Positions 1 through 6,398 are shown, counted from the stretch's first letter. The stretch: 7,116 nt of DNA from Accumulibacter sp. (GCA_031264825.1 JAISDL010000113.1:1-7116), one strand, 5' to 3'. The notes: a model not told the origin generated them from the sequence alone. A program made the numbers and translations.

Positions 1-276
1 AGAAGCCCAACGATTCCGCAGGCGCATGAATGATGGAATAGGGGATCGGATGAAAACCGATTTCAACCGCGAAAAACGCGAAAGACGCGAAAGGTCGGTA
101 TTCCCAAAACTTTTTCGCGCGTGTCCGTGTTTCGCGGTTCTTGAGTCATCAGCTTCGATGTTGGGCTGGACGAATGTGAAGCCCAAGGTTCCGCAGGCAT
201 ATCAGGTATCAGGGATCAGATGAAAACCGATCGGTATTTTGTTGCTTTTCCACGGTGGCGAAGCCGCCGCTCACCG

Positions 277-480
277 ATCTGATCCCTGTCTCCTGATTCC
301 TGATACCTGATCTGATCCCTGTCTCCTGATTCCTGATCCCTGAAGTGGCTTGCGCTTCGCGCAAGCGAGACGTTGGGCATCGCTGCGCTCACCCCAACCT
401 ATACTGGTGGGGTTTCGTCACTCCGGCGGCAACGCCGCCGCTCACCGATCTGATCCCTGTCTCCTGATTCCTGATCCCTG
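277..480 (+). repeat. 33-bp direct repeat, three copies
   Basis: Units at 277-309, 310-342 and 448-480 each begin ATCTGATCCCTGTCTCC. The first two are in direct tandem and differ at one base near the end (TGATACCTG versus TGATCCCTG); the third equals the second. The units are themselves made of degenerate heptamers of the type CCTGATT/CCTGTCT. The third copy lies in a duplicated segment that also carries the GCCGCCGCTCACCG lead-in and the right arm of the module, so a block of roughly 100 bp was duplicated. Confidence 0.9.
348..366 (+). repeat. 19-nt perfect hairpin GCTTGCGCTTCGCGCAAGC (four identical copies)
   Basis: An 8-bp stem (GCTTGCGC/GCGCAAGC) closes over a TTC loop. Identical copies lie at 486-504, 2726-2744 and 6731-6749. 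Every copy is preceded by a CCTGA heptamer array and followed by the GAGACGTTGGG (or GAGATGTTGGG) arm. Complete conservation of stem and loop, while flanking bases vary, makes this the most invariant part of the module. No T-run follows on either strand, so it is not a textbook intrinsic terminator. Confidence 0.9.
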
Positions 481-542
481 AAATGGCTTGCGCTTCGCGC
501 AAGCGAGATGTTGGGCATCGCTGCGCTCACCCCAACTATACC

Positions 543-1004
543 CTACGCCTGATTCGGCTGATTCTTTTCCGCCGCACAGTCCTTGCATTCTCCGTAAAGG
601 TAGAGCGAATGCGCGTGGATCGAAAATCCGCGGTCGGTGGCGATCTTGTTTTGGCGGCGCTCGATTTCTTCGTCGAAAAATTCTTCGACGCGCCCGCATT
701 CGACGCAGATCAGGTGGTCGTGGTGCATACCGGCCTTCAATTCGAACACGGCCTTGTCCGAGTCGAAATGCCTCCGGTCGAGCAGACCCGCCTGTTCAAA
801 CTGCGTCAAGACCCGATAGACCGTCGCGAGTCCGATATCGAGACCTTCGTTCAGCAGAATCTGGTAAACGTCGTCGGCCGATAAATGGCGAACTTTCGAC
901 TTTTGAAAGATTTCAAGAATCTTCAACCGAGGGAGCGTCGCCTTCAGCCCCCTGCTTTTCAGGTTGTCGGATTTTTTCAGATTGTCGGATTTATTCGGGC
1001 TCAT
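543..1004 (-). CDS. fur: Ferric uptake regulator Fur
   Basis: This 153-residue protein is a metal-dependent DNA-binding repressor controlling iron homeostasis in the cytoplasm. The winged-helix domain contains LKATLPRLKILE (20-31) and the recognition-helix stretch GLATVYRVLTQFEQAGL (58-74). The dimerisation domain carries the family signature HHDHLIC (94-100), a structural-zinc CVEC pair (C100, C103), HAHSLYLYG (130-138) and a second CKDC pair (C140, C143). Length matches typical Fur (about 145-155). The ATG at 1002-1004 lacks a strong ribosome binding site, but no other start codon gives a complete protein. Residues 5-16 are a duplicated hexapeptide (KSDNLK twice). The gene diverges from bamE. 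The presence of both cysteine pairs and the HHDH motif favours Fur over Zur, PerR or Nur, although metal choice is inferred from similarity. Confidence 0.96.
   Translation of the reverse strand: MSPNKSDNLKKSDNLKSRGLKATLPRLKILEIFQKSKVRHLSADDVYQILLNEGLDIGLATVYRVLTQFEQAGLLDRRHFDSDKAVFELKAGMHHDHLICVECGRVEEFFDEEIERRQNKIATDRGFSIHAHSLYLYGECKDCAAEKNQPNQA
957..992 (-). repeat. 18-bp tandem duplication in the fur 5' coding region
   Basis: Read on the minus strand, AAATCCGACAATCTGAAA is followed directly by AAATCCGACAACCTGAAA. The single difference is silent (AAT CTG versus AAC CTG in Asn-Leu), so both units encode KSDNLK. The duplication lies in the N-terminal extension before the winged helix and should be tolerated. 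Confidence 0.9.
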
Positions 1005-1032
1005 GAGGATCGGTCCGGCTGGGAGAAAAAAT

Positions 1033-1062
1033 AGGGTATCATTGGATACGATACACGCTCAA
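1033..1062 (-). promoter_or_regulatory. Candidate fur promoter overlapping a GTATC/GATAC inverted repeat
   Basis: On the minus strand TTGAGC (1057-1062) and TACCCT (1033-1038) are separated by 18 bp, a weak sigma-70-like pair upstream of fur. Between and over these boxes lies GTATC-ATTG-GATAC (1036-1049), followed by another GATAC (1050-1054). An inverted repeat at this place could be an autoregulatory operator. It matches the classical Fur box only loosely, so the operator call is inference. I found no convincing sigma-70 promoter for bamE in the rest of the 112-bp gap. Confidence 0.35.
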
Positions 1063-1116
1063 TAGCTCTTATCCTAACCTGTTTTCGAAAATCCGCGAAG
1101 AGAAAATAAATCAAGC

Positions 1117-1596
1117 ATGCCAATACATCGCCTCGTCGCGCCACTTTTCCTTTTGTTTTTCGCGGGCTGCACGGCGATCCCGCGCTTCATCAACGAGTAC
1201 AAGATCGACGTTCAGCAGGGTAATATCCTGACGCAGGACATGGTTTCGCAGCTTCGCCCCGGTCTGAGCAAGGATCAGGTGCGATTCATCCTGGGGACGC
1301 CCGTGCTCGCCGACGTATTCCACGCCAACCGCTGGGATTATACTTATCGCTTGCGGAAGGGGAACGTCGGCGAAGTCGAGTTGCGGAGGTTTACGGTCTT
1401 TTTCGACGACGAGGGAAAGCTCGCGCGCGTCGCGGGAGACGTCGAGGCGACTTTGAGCGCGGACGGAGGCGCGGCGGCTCCGGAGGCCCGGAACCGTGAA
1501 ATCGACTTGGGGTCGATCGACCCCGAAACGGGCGAAGCGCCGAATCCGGACAGCGAAAGGGGCTTTTTCGGCCGGATCTGGGACAAAATTTTCTAG
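1117..1596 (+). CDS. bamE: Outer membrane protein assembly factor BamE (SmpA/OmlA lipoprotein)
   Basis: This 159-residue lipoprotein is the small BamE subunit of the BAM complex, which inserts beta-barrel proteins into the outer membrane. A short basic N-terminus (MPIHR), a hydrophobic stretch and lipobox FAGC (15-18) predict lipidation at C18 after signal peptidase II cleavage. The BamE core shows the family pattern YKIDVQQGN (28-36), then RPGLSKDQVRFILGTP (47-62), DVFHANRWDYTYR (66-78) and a beta-hairpin VELRRFTVFFDDEGKL (87-102). Residues about 110-159 form a low-complexity tail ending in GFFGRIWDKIF, longer than in the short enterobacterial protein. Its stop codon overlaps the dapB ribosome binding site, so the two are probably co-transcribed and translationally coupled. 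The start has only a weak, distant purine-rich stretch (GAAGAGA, 1097-1103). Confidence 0.93.
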   Translation: MPIHRLVAPLFLLFFAGCTAIPRFINEYKIDVQQGNILTQDMVSQLRPGLSKDQVRFILGTPVLADVFHANRWDYTYRLRKGNVGEVELRRFTVFFDDEGKLARVAGDVEATLSADGGAAAPEARNREIDLGSIDPETGEAPNPDSERGFFGRIWDKIF

Positions 1597-1600
1597 GAGG
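1595..1600 (+). promoter_or_regulatory. Strong dapB ribosome binding site overlapping the bamE stop
   Basis: AGGAGG starts at the second base of the bamE TAG stop (1594-1596) and lies 5 bases before the dapB ATG. Ribosomes ending bamE are placed on the dapB start region, which supports coupling and fixes the dapB start at 1606. Confidence 0.85.
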
Positions 1601-1605
1601 GGAAC

Positions 1606-2397
1606 ATGAAGATTTCGATCGTCGGCGCCAGCGGGCGCATGGGTAAAACGCTCATCGAAACGCTCTTGGACGACGGCGGCTTGCTCCTCGCGGCGGCGGT
1701 CGATCAGCCGGGGTCGCCGGACATCGGGAAGGACGCCGGCGAATCTTTCGGCAAGCCCTGCGGTGTTCGCATCACCGACGACGCGGACGCGGGGATCGAG
1801 AAAGCGGACTGCCTGATCGACTTCACGCGCCCCGAAGGCACGCTGAAGCATCTCGAACGCTGCGTTTTTCACAGGAAGCCCATCGTCATCGGGACGACGG
1901 GCTTCGACGAGAACGGCAAGCGGAAAATCGCCGACGCCGCGAGGCATATCCCCATCGTTTTTGCGCCGAACATGAGCATCGGCGTCAATGCGACGCTCAA
2001 GCTGATCGACGTTGCCGCGCGCATTCTGTCGGACGGCTACGACGTCGAGATCATCGAGGCGCACCACAAGCACAAGGTCGACGCGCCGTCGGGGACGGCG
2101 ATCCGAATGGGTGAGATCGTCGCGCTCGCGCTCGGGCTCGATTTTACGGAAAGCGCGCTTTACGGCCGCGAAGGCGTCGTCGGCGAACGCAACCCGAAGA
2201 CGATCGGGTTTTCCGCCGTTCGCGGCGGCGACATCGTCGGCGACCACACGGTCATGTTCTGCGGCGAAGGCGAACGCATCGAAATCACCCACCGCTCGGC
2301 GAGCCGAAAGACCTACGCGCTCGGCGCGCTCCGTGCCGCGCGCTTCCTTTCGGGGAAAGAAAACGGCGTGTTCGACATGCAGGACGTGCTGGGCTGA
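1606..2397 (+). CDS. dapB: 4-hydroxy-tetrahydrodipicolinate reductase DapB
   Basis: DapB reduces 4-hydroxy-tetrahydrodipicolinate to tetrahydrodipicolinate with NAD(P)H in the diaminopimelate/lysine pathway, feeding peptidoglycan and lysine synthesis in the cytoplasm. The 263-residue length is normal for the family. The N-terminal Rossmann domain begins with GASGRMG (7-13); DFTRPEGT (72-79) and GTTGF (96-100) line the cofactor site. The catalytic segment EAHHKHKVDAPSGTA (151-165) contains the expected acid H153 and lysine K157, equivalent to H159 and K163 of E. coli. APNMSIGVN (120-128) and RGGDIVGDHTV (206-216) are also typical, and the C-terminus FDMQDVLG is the family ending. The gene follows bamE with a 9-bp gap and an overlapping ribosome binding site. 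The repeat region starts about 3 bp after its stop, and no classical terminator is seen. Confidence 0.98.
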   Translation: MKISIVGASGRMGKTLIETLLDDGGLLLAAAVDQPGSPDIGKDAGESFGKPCGVRITDDADAGIEKADCLIDFTRPEGTLKHLERCVFHRKPIVIGTTGFDENGKRKIADAARHIPIVFAPNMSIGVNATLKLIDVAARILSDGYDVEIIEAHHKHKVDAPSGTAIRMGEIVALALGLDFTESALYGREGVVGERNPKTIGFSAVRGGDIVGDHTVMFCGEGERIEITHRSASRKTYALGALRAARFLSGKENGVFDMQDVLG

Positions 2398-2506
2398 GGA
2401 CAGGAATCAGGGATCAGGAATCAGATGAAAACCGATCGGGAAGAACCGATATAGGCGGAGCGGATTGAGAGACACGGCGATTGCCAGATGCGTTGGGTTC
2501 TCGTAG

Positions 2507-2526
2507 GGGCACGGCGCGCCGTGCCC
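2507..2526. repeat. 20-bp perfect palindrome
   Basis: GGGCACGGCGCGCCGTGCCC is self-complementary over all 20 bases with no spacer. It is bracketed by CGTTGGGTTC (2491-2500) and GAACCCCAACG (2558-2568), which are nearly perfect inverses. A 12-bp remnant (ACGGCGCGCCGT, 6478-6489) followed by GCCC lies at the equivalent place before module copy 3. Confidence 0.95.
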
Positions 2527-2534
2527 AGCGGCGG

Positions 2535-2781
2535 TATAGGTTGGTGGTGAGCGGAGCGAACCCCAACGTTCCGCAGGCTTATCAGGAATCAGGAGACGGG
2601 AAACAGGAGACAGATAAAAACCGATTTCAACCGCGAAAGGCGCGAAAGACGCGAAAGGTCTGTATTTTTTTCGCGCGTGTCCGTGTTTCGCGGTTTTTGT
2701 TTCCTGATCCCTGATACCTGAAATGGCTTGCGCTTCGCGCAAGCGAGACGTTGGGCATCGCTCCGCTCACCCCAACCTATA
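2535..2781. repeat. Core nested-palindrome module, best preserved copy (247 bp)
   Basis: Outer arms 2535-2578 and 2739-2781 are inverse complements with a few mismatches: both begin TATAGGTTGG from the outside, share TGAGCGGAGCGA, and continue into CCCAACGT. Inside them lie heptamers ATCAGGAATCAGG (2581-2593) against CCTGATCCCTGAT (2703-2715). Inside those lie AACCGCGAAA (2629-2638) against TTTCGCGGTT (2686-2695). The loop is T-rich (2661-2670). The layered symmetry resembles a miniature inverted-repeat element, or a transcript able to fold into one long hairpin. No target-site duplication could be identified with confidence. Confidence 0.75.
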
Positions 2782-2850
2782 CTCTGGGAGTGTGGGCATC
2801 TTGCCCGCCTCGTGGATTTTTCTCTGGCGGCGAAGCCGCCGCTCGCTGAT

Positions 2851-2883
2851 CTGATTCCTGATTCCTGATTCCTGATTCCTGAT
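2851..2883 (+). repeat. Heptanucleotide array (CTGATTC), 4.7 units, ending in the SNF2 stop codon
   Basis: Four exact CTGATTC units and a partial fifth run to 2883, the first base of the TCA that is the reverse complement of the SNF2 gene TGA stop. Exact heptamer arrays are prone to slippage. Being outside the reading frame, length change would alter only the 3' untranslated region. Confidence 0.9.
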
Positions 2884-5807
2884 CACGGCAGTGGTGCGAG
2901 GAGCGCGGCGATGTCGTCCTCGCCGAATTTGAGGTTGATATTGGGCGCATCCTCCAAAAGAATGCTCGAGACGAGTTCGGCCTTGCGTTCCTGGAGCGCG
3001 AGTATCTTTTCTTCGATGCTGTCGGAGACGATCAATTTATAGACGAAGACGGGCTTGTCCTGGCCGATCCGGTGCGCGCGGTCGGTCGCCTGGTTTTCGA
3101 TCGCCGGGTTCCACCACGGGTCGTAGTGGATCACGGTATCGGCGGCGGTCAGGTTGAGACCCGTTCCGCCCGCCTTCAGGCTGATCAGAAAGACCGGAAC
3201 CTCGCCGTTCTGGAATCGCTGAACGGGCGTTTCACGGTCGAGCGTCGCGCCGGTCAGCTTGACGTAGTCGATCCCCGCTTCGGCCAGTTCGGTTTCGATC
3301 AGCGCGAGCATCCGCGTGAACTGCGAGAAGAGCAGAATGCGCCGCCCTTCGTCGACCTGTTCGGGGAGCATCGTCATCAGGAGGTCGAGCTTGGCGCGTT
3401 CCTCGACGCCTTGCGCGGCGCGCATTCGGACGAGGCGGGGGTCGCAGCAGACCTGGCGCAGCTTCAAAAGCGCGTCGAGAATGAGAATCTGGTTGGCGCC
3501 GATCCCCTTGTTTGCGACTTCTTCGCGGACGCGCGCGTCCATCGCCGAGCGTACCGTTTCGTAAAGGTCGCGCTGCGCGCCGGTCAGTTCGACCTTGCGG
3601 ACGATGATCGTCTTCGGCGCGAGTTCGGCGGCGACTTCTTCCTTCCTGCGGCGCAGGATGAAGGGGCGGATCCGCCGCGCGAGGAGTTGCCGGCGCTCGA
3701 CGTCGCCCTGTTTTTCGATCGGCGTGCGCCAGTAGCGCGTGAAGTTCTGCGCGCTCCCGAGAAACCCCGGCAGGAGGAAATCGAACTGGCTCCAGAGTTC
3801 GCCCAGGTGATTTTCGAGCGGCGTCCCGGTCAGGCAGACCCGGTGCTTCGCGTTGATCCGGCGGATCACTTCGGCGCCCTGGCTACGCGCGTTTTTGACC
3901 ATCTGCGCCTCGTCGAGGATCAGGAGGTGGTAGCGGTATTGCGTCAGCTCGTCGGCGTCGCGCCAGAGCAGGGGGTAGGACGTGAGTATAACGTCGTATT
4001 TTTTGATGTCGGAAAAACGCTCTTTCCGGTCGGCGCCGTGCAGGGAGAGGATCGAAAGTCCCGGCGCGAAGCGCGCCGCCTCGTTCTTCCAGTTGAAGAT
4101 CAGCGAGGTCGGAAGGATGACGAGCGCGGGAAGTTTCATCCGCCCCGATTCTTTTTCGAGCAGGAGGTGCGCGAACGCCTGCGCCGTCTTTCCGAGACCC
4201 ATGTCGTCGGCGAGGATTCCCGAAAGATTGTGCTTGCGGAGAAACTGGAGCCACGCGAGCCCTTCTTTTTGGTAGGAACGCAATTCGAGCTTGAAGCCTG
4301 CGGGCGCTTCGACCGGCGAGATTTTTTGCGCCGACGCGATTTTTTTGGCGAGCGCGAGGATGTCCTTCTGACCGTGGAACTGCCAGCGGCGCGGGTCGTT
4401 GAGGATTTCGAGGCGCGGCGCATCGAAGCGCGAGATTCGCAGGACCGGGTTGCCGTCGAAGCCTTCGAAAAGGTCGATCAGAGCGACCGCGAGCGGTTTC
4501 AGGCGCGCGGCGTCGACGTGGACGCGGCGGTGCGGCGTCACGTTGAGTTCGACGATTTCGTCGTCGGGAATCTTTCGGACGTGGGCGAGGTCGAGCCAGC
4601 GGGCGTCGCGACGGAAGAGCGCGGAGAGAAGAGGCGCGAGCGGCATGCGCACGCCTTCGACGACAATCCCCATGTCGAGGTCGAACCAGCCGTTTTCACC
4701 CTTGCGCAGCTCGGCCTCCCAGGCTTCGACTTCGAGCGCGTGGTGGCGGAAGTCGTCGGAAAGGCGGACTTCCCACCCCGCGCGTTCGAGTTCGGGAAGC
4801 GCGTCGCGCATGAACGCGCTCCACGCCGATTCGCTCGAAAGGCCGTAGGCGCTGCCGGGTACGCCGCCGAACGCGTCGAGGACGCGCGCGGGAACGCGGC
4901 AAAGTCCGGCGTCTTCGATCGCTTTCATCAACTCGTTTTCTCGCGCGAGCCTGCGGACGATTCGCACGACCTCGCCGTCCGGCAGCGTGTAGAACTCCCG
5001 AAACGAAGCGGGGCGGACTTCGGCGTCACGGTAGCGGAAAACCGGAAGCGCGATGTCGAAACACCCCGGCTCGCTTTTCGCCGAGTACGCGCGCCAGCCG
5101 ATGCTCCCCGGCGTATCGACGCTTTCGAGACGCAGGATCGCGGTCGGCTGTGCCCGGATGAAGCGCAGCGTCGAAGGCTTGAACCCGGATTCGGTGTTTT
5201 CGGAACGGCCGAGGTTCAGGGGGCCGACGAGACCCTCGTCGAGGTCGATATACCACGGCGGCCAGAAAGGCAAGACGAGGTTCGCGGGCGGGACCGCCTC
5301 GATGCTCGATTGGGCCTTGTTGACTTGAAAGATACTCGCGCGGCGCGCGTCGCCCAAGGCGAGCGGCTCGCCGTCGGCGTAGAGGCGGCCGGTATCGGCG
5401 ATGCGGCACAGGAGACTCGCGTCGCCTTCGCGCCCCGGGGAACGGAGGACGAGCGTTCTTCCTTCGGGCAGGCGTTTGTAGATTTCGATGTCCTCGTCGG
5501 TCACGAAGGACGGGAGCTTCGAAGGGAGCGGCAAGGCGTCCGGCCAGGGTTCGGCGCTCTCGAAGTCGTGCCCCCGGCACGGCGTCACGAAAAATTCGCG
5601 CAGGTCCTCCGTCCAGCGGAGGAGGTAGAAAATCTGGCTGCGCCCCGATGTCGGGTTCGTATTCTTTTTTCTGACGGCGGCCGAGATGCGGTGCAGTTCG
5701 CCGAGCCAGGAAAGCGCGCCGAGAGACGCGCTCTGCGCGTCATCGGAGGATTGCGCGTCGTCCGGGGATTGGACGTCTTCCGGGGATTGCGGGTCTGTCG
5801 TCTTCAC
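2883..5807 (-). CDS. SNF2-family DEAD/DEAH-box helicase-like ATPase
   Basis: This 974-residue Swi2/Snf2-type protein is expected to use ATP to translocate on double-stranded DNA and remodel protein-DNA complexes. The C-terminal half holds both RecA-like lobes: YQKEGLAWL (512-520), motif I DDMGLGKT (534-541), Ia LVILPTSLIFNW (562-573), II DEAQ (632-635), III LTGTPLEN (659-666), IV ILLFSQF (824-830), V KAGGTGLNL (878-886) and VI DRAHRIGQ (909-916). All key residues are present, so it should be active. The first 500 residues match no domain I can name; no SWIM zinc-finger CxC pattern is seen, although related bacterial proteins often carry one. The start is GTG at 5805-5807: the yajQ TAG lies in the same frame 60 bp upstream and no other start codon intervenes. 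Residues about 7-26 are acidic hexapeptide repeats. It probably shares a transcript with yajQ. The specific role is unknown. Confidence 0.93.
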   Translation of the reverse strand: MKTTDPQSPEDVQSPDDAQSSDDAQSASLGALSWLGELHRISAAVRKKNTNPTSGRSQIFYLLRWTEDLREFFVTPCRGHDFESAEPWPDALPLPSKLPSFVTDEDIEIYKRLPEGRTLVLRSPGREGDASLLCRIADTGRLYADGEPLALGDARRASIFQVNKAQSSIEAVPPANLVLPFWPPWYIDLDEGLVGPLNLGRSENTESGFKPSTLRFIRAQPTAILRLESVDTPGSIGWRAYSAKSEPGCFDIALPVFRYRDAEVRPASFREFYTLPDGEVVRIVRRLARENELMKAIEDAGLCRVPARVLDAFGGVPGSAYGLSSESAWSAFMRDALPELERAGWEVRLSDDFRHHALEVEAWEAELRKGENGWFDLDMGIVVEGVRMPLAPLLSALFRRDARWLDLAHVRKIPDDEIVELNVTPHRRVHVDAARLKPLAVALIDLFEGFDGNPVLRISRFDAPRLEILNDPRRWQFHGQKDILALAKKIASAQKISPVEAPAGFKLELRSYQKEGLAWLQFLRKHNLSGILADDMGLGKTAQAFAHLLLEKESGRMKLPALVILPTSLIFNWKNEAARFAPGLSILSLHGADRKERFSDIKKYDVILTSYPLLWRDADELTQYRYHLLILDEAQMVKNARSQGAEVIRRINAKHRVCLTGTPLENHLGELWSQFDFLLPGFLGSAQNFTRYWRTPIEKQGDVERRQLLARRIRPFILRRRKEEVAAELAPKTIIVRKVELTGAQRDLYETVRSAMDARVREEVANKGIGANQILILDALLKLRQVCCDPRLVRMRAAQGVEERAKLDLLMTMLPEQVDEGRRILLFSQFTRMLALIETELAEAGIDYVKLTGATLDRETPVQRFQNGEVPVFLISLKAGGTGLNLTAADTVIHYDPWWNPAIENQATDRAHRIGQDKPVFVYKLIVSDSIEEKILALQERKAELVSSILLEDAPNINLKFGEDDIAALLAPLP
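5736..5789 (-). repeat. 18-bp tandem repeat encoding QS(P/S)(E/D)D(V/A)
   Basis: Three consecutive 18-bp units encode QSPEDV, QSPDDA and QSSDDA, followed by a partial QSA. They form a short acidic, probably unstructured N-terminal tail of the SNF2-family protein, directly after the GTG start. Confidence 0.85.
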
Positions 5808-5834
5808 TTTGCGGCTGCCAGAGCGATTTTCAAG

Positions 5835-5860
5835 GCGCGGCGCGGCAAGGGGCGCCGCGC
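5835..5860 (-). other. GC-rich hairpin between yajQ and the SNF2 gene
   Basis: GCGCGGCG (5835-5842) and CGCCGCGC (5853-5860) form a perfect 8-bp stem with a 10-base loop in the 60-bp gap. There is no run of U after the stem in the transcript direction, so full termination is unlikely. It could reduce read-through, protect the yajQ message end or mask the GTG start of the next gene, which has no clear ribosome binding site. Confidence 0.5.
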
Positions 5861-5867
5861 AAAGCGC

Positions 5868-6362
5868 CTAGTCGCGGAAATTGCCGGCTTTGATCGGATA
5901 ATCCGTGATCGCCTGCGTGATCCGCGTGATGCACGTCTGCAAGTCGTCGCGCTTCGCGCCCGAAACGCGCACCGCGTCACCCTGTATCGACGACTGCACT
6001 TTGAGTTTCGAGTCCTTGATCATCTTGACGATTTTTTTCGCCAACTCGGTCTCGATCCCGGATTTCACGTGCATGTCCTGCCTGAGCTTGTTACCCGAAA
6101 TCTTTTGGAGCGGCTTTAAGTCGAGGCGCTTGACGCTTTCCTTTTCCTTCTTTTCCATCGCGGGAAAAAGAATGTCCTTGATCTGGTCGATCTGAAAATC
6201 GGAGTCGCCGGTGATCGCGACGATGCGATCCTTTTCGTTGAACTCGATCTTCGCCGACGTCCCCTTGAAGTCGTAACGCGCGCCGACCTGGCGGCTGGCG
6301 ACGTCGATCGCGTTTTTCAGCGCGACGAGGTCGACTTCGGAAGAAAAATCGAAACTGGGCAT
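5868..6362 (-). CDS. yajQ: YajQ family nucleotide-binding protein (UPF0234)
   Basis: This 164-residue protein is close to the family length (about 160-163). Recognisable segments are MPSFDFSSEVD (1-11), ARYDFKGT (28-35), the lysine-rich middle KKEKESVKRLD (71-81), and the C-terminal block KLKVQSSIQGDAVRVSGAKRDDLQ (119-142). Family members fold as two ferredoxin-like domains. Several from Xanthomonas and Pseudomonas bind cyclic di-GMP and act as effectors on transcription; the E. coli protein binds nucleotides. Which ligand this protein uses is inference. The ATG is fixed by an excellent ribosome binding site (GGGAGGA, complement of about 6367-6373) and a sigma-70-like promoter upstream. The SNF2-family gene follows 60 bp downstream on the same strand. 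Confidence 0.95.
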   Translation of the reverse strand: MPSFDFSSEVDLVALKNAIDVASRQVGARYDFKGTSAKIEFNEKDRIVAITGDSDFQIDQIKDILFPAMEKKEKESVKRLDLKPLQKISGNKLRQDMHVKSGIETELAKKIVKMIKDSKLKVQSSIQGDAVRVSGAKRDDLQTCITRITQAITDYPIKAGNFRD

Positions 6363-6382
6363 GAAATCCTCCCTCGTGCAAA

Positions 6383-6398
6383 GGCGGTACGTTCCGCC
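6383..6398. promoter_or_regulatory. 16-bp near-palindrome in the yajQ leader
   Basis: GGCGGTACGTTCCGCC is self-complementary except for one mispaired position in each arm. It falls between the predicted promoter and ribosome binding site of yajQ, where it could be a leader hairpin or a protein-binding site. Function is not shown. Confidence 0.5.

Larger units (their letters stand above)
1..540 (+). repeat. Mosaic intergenic repeat region, copy 1 (rearranged, partly duplicated)
   Basis: I see no credible gene here; the region is built from the same parts as 2400-2882 and 6461-6900. A left arm cut by the window edge (6-23, CCCAACGATTCCGCAGGC) is followed by an inner inverted repeat around AACCGCGAAA (65-93) and TTTCGCGGTT (about 130-139). 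A TTGGGCT/AGCCCAA hairpin (about 162-186) then leads into a second left arm (about 183-198). Heptamer arrays follow, with GGTGGC-GAA-GCCGCC (254-268), a right arm at 347-405, a GGCGGC-AAC-GCCGCC hairpin (425-439), and a second right arm at 485-540. Short open frames across it merely translate the repeats. The last repeat base lies about 2 bp from the fur stop codon. Confidence 0.85.
2400..2882 (+). repeat. Mosaic intergenic repeat region, copy 2 (between convergent dapB and SNF2 gene)
   Basis: This fills the whole gap between two convergent stop codons and holds no credible gene. In order it has AATCAGG heptamers and AACCGATCGG (2402-2440), a 20-bp palindrome (2507-2526), and the core module (2535-2781). 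Then come a CTGGGAGTG segment with the GGGCA-TCT-TGCCC hairpin (2794-2806), the GGCGGC-GAA-GCCGCC hairpin (2826-2840) and a pure heptamer array (2851-2883). The open frame on the minus strand over 2407-2742 is a translation of these repeats. Segment 2725-2843 matches 6730-6850 with two substitutions and one 2-bp indel. Confidence 0.9.

Noticed and set aside
26..223. Small plus-strand open frame starting MNDGIGDRMK
   Set aside because: It translates the AACCGCGAAA repeat and the GTTGGG arm; the reading frame is not maintained in the other copies.
277..480. Possible CRISPR array (33-bp units with spacing)
   Set aside because: Two units are in direct contact with no spacer, the third is 105 bp away, the units are built from heptamers, and no cas gene is present.
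488..1006. Plus-strand open frames over fur, including one starting MACASRKRDVGH that recurs at 6728
   Set aside because: The start lies in the 19-nt hairpin repeat and the rest is antisense to fur; the recurrence reflects repeat DNA.
1111..2292. A 393-codon open frame on the minus strand, antisense to bamE and dapB
   Set aside because: Same antisense shadow effect: composition rich in Arg, Asp and Val without motifs, opposite two clearly recognised genes.
2407..2742. Minus-strand open frame in copy 2 that resembles one in copy 3 (6565-6747)
   Set aside because: The shared peptide segments (for example SPVSRLLIPD) arise because the DNA is the same repeat. The frame is not kept in copy 1, there is no ribosome binding site, and the length differs between copies.
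2726..2744. The 19-nt hairpin as a rho-independent terminator
   Set aside because: The stem is strong, but no T-run follows on either strand, so a classical intrinsic terminator is not supported.
5835..5860. Intrinsic terminator separating yajQ from the SNF2 gene
   Set aside because: The GC-rich stem has no downstream U-tract, so I recorded it only as a hairpin and still consider the two genes likely co-transcribed.
3072..6119. A 1015-codon open frame on the plus strand, antisense to the SNF2 gene and part of yajQ
   Set aside because: It is a mirror of GC-rich coding sequence on the opposite strand. Its translation is a biased run of Arg, Val, Asp and Phe with no domain, while the minus strand encodes a complete helicase with all motifs.
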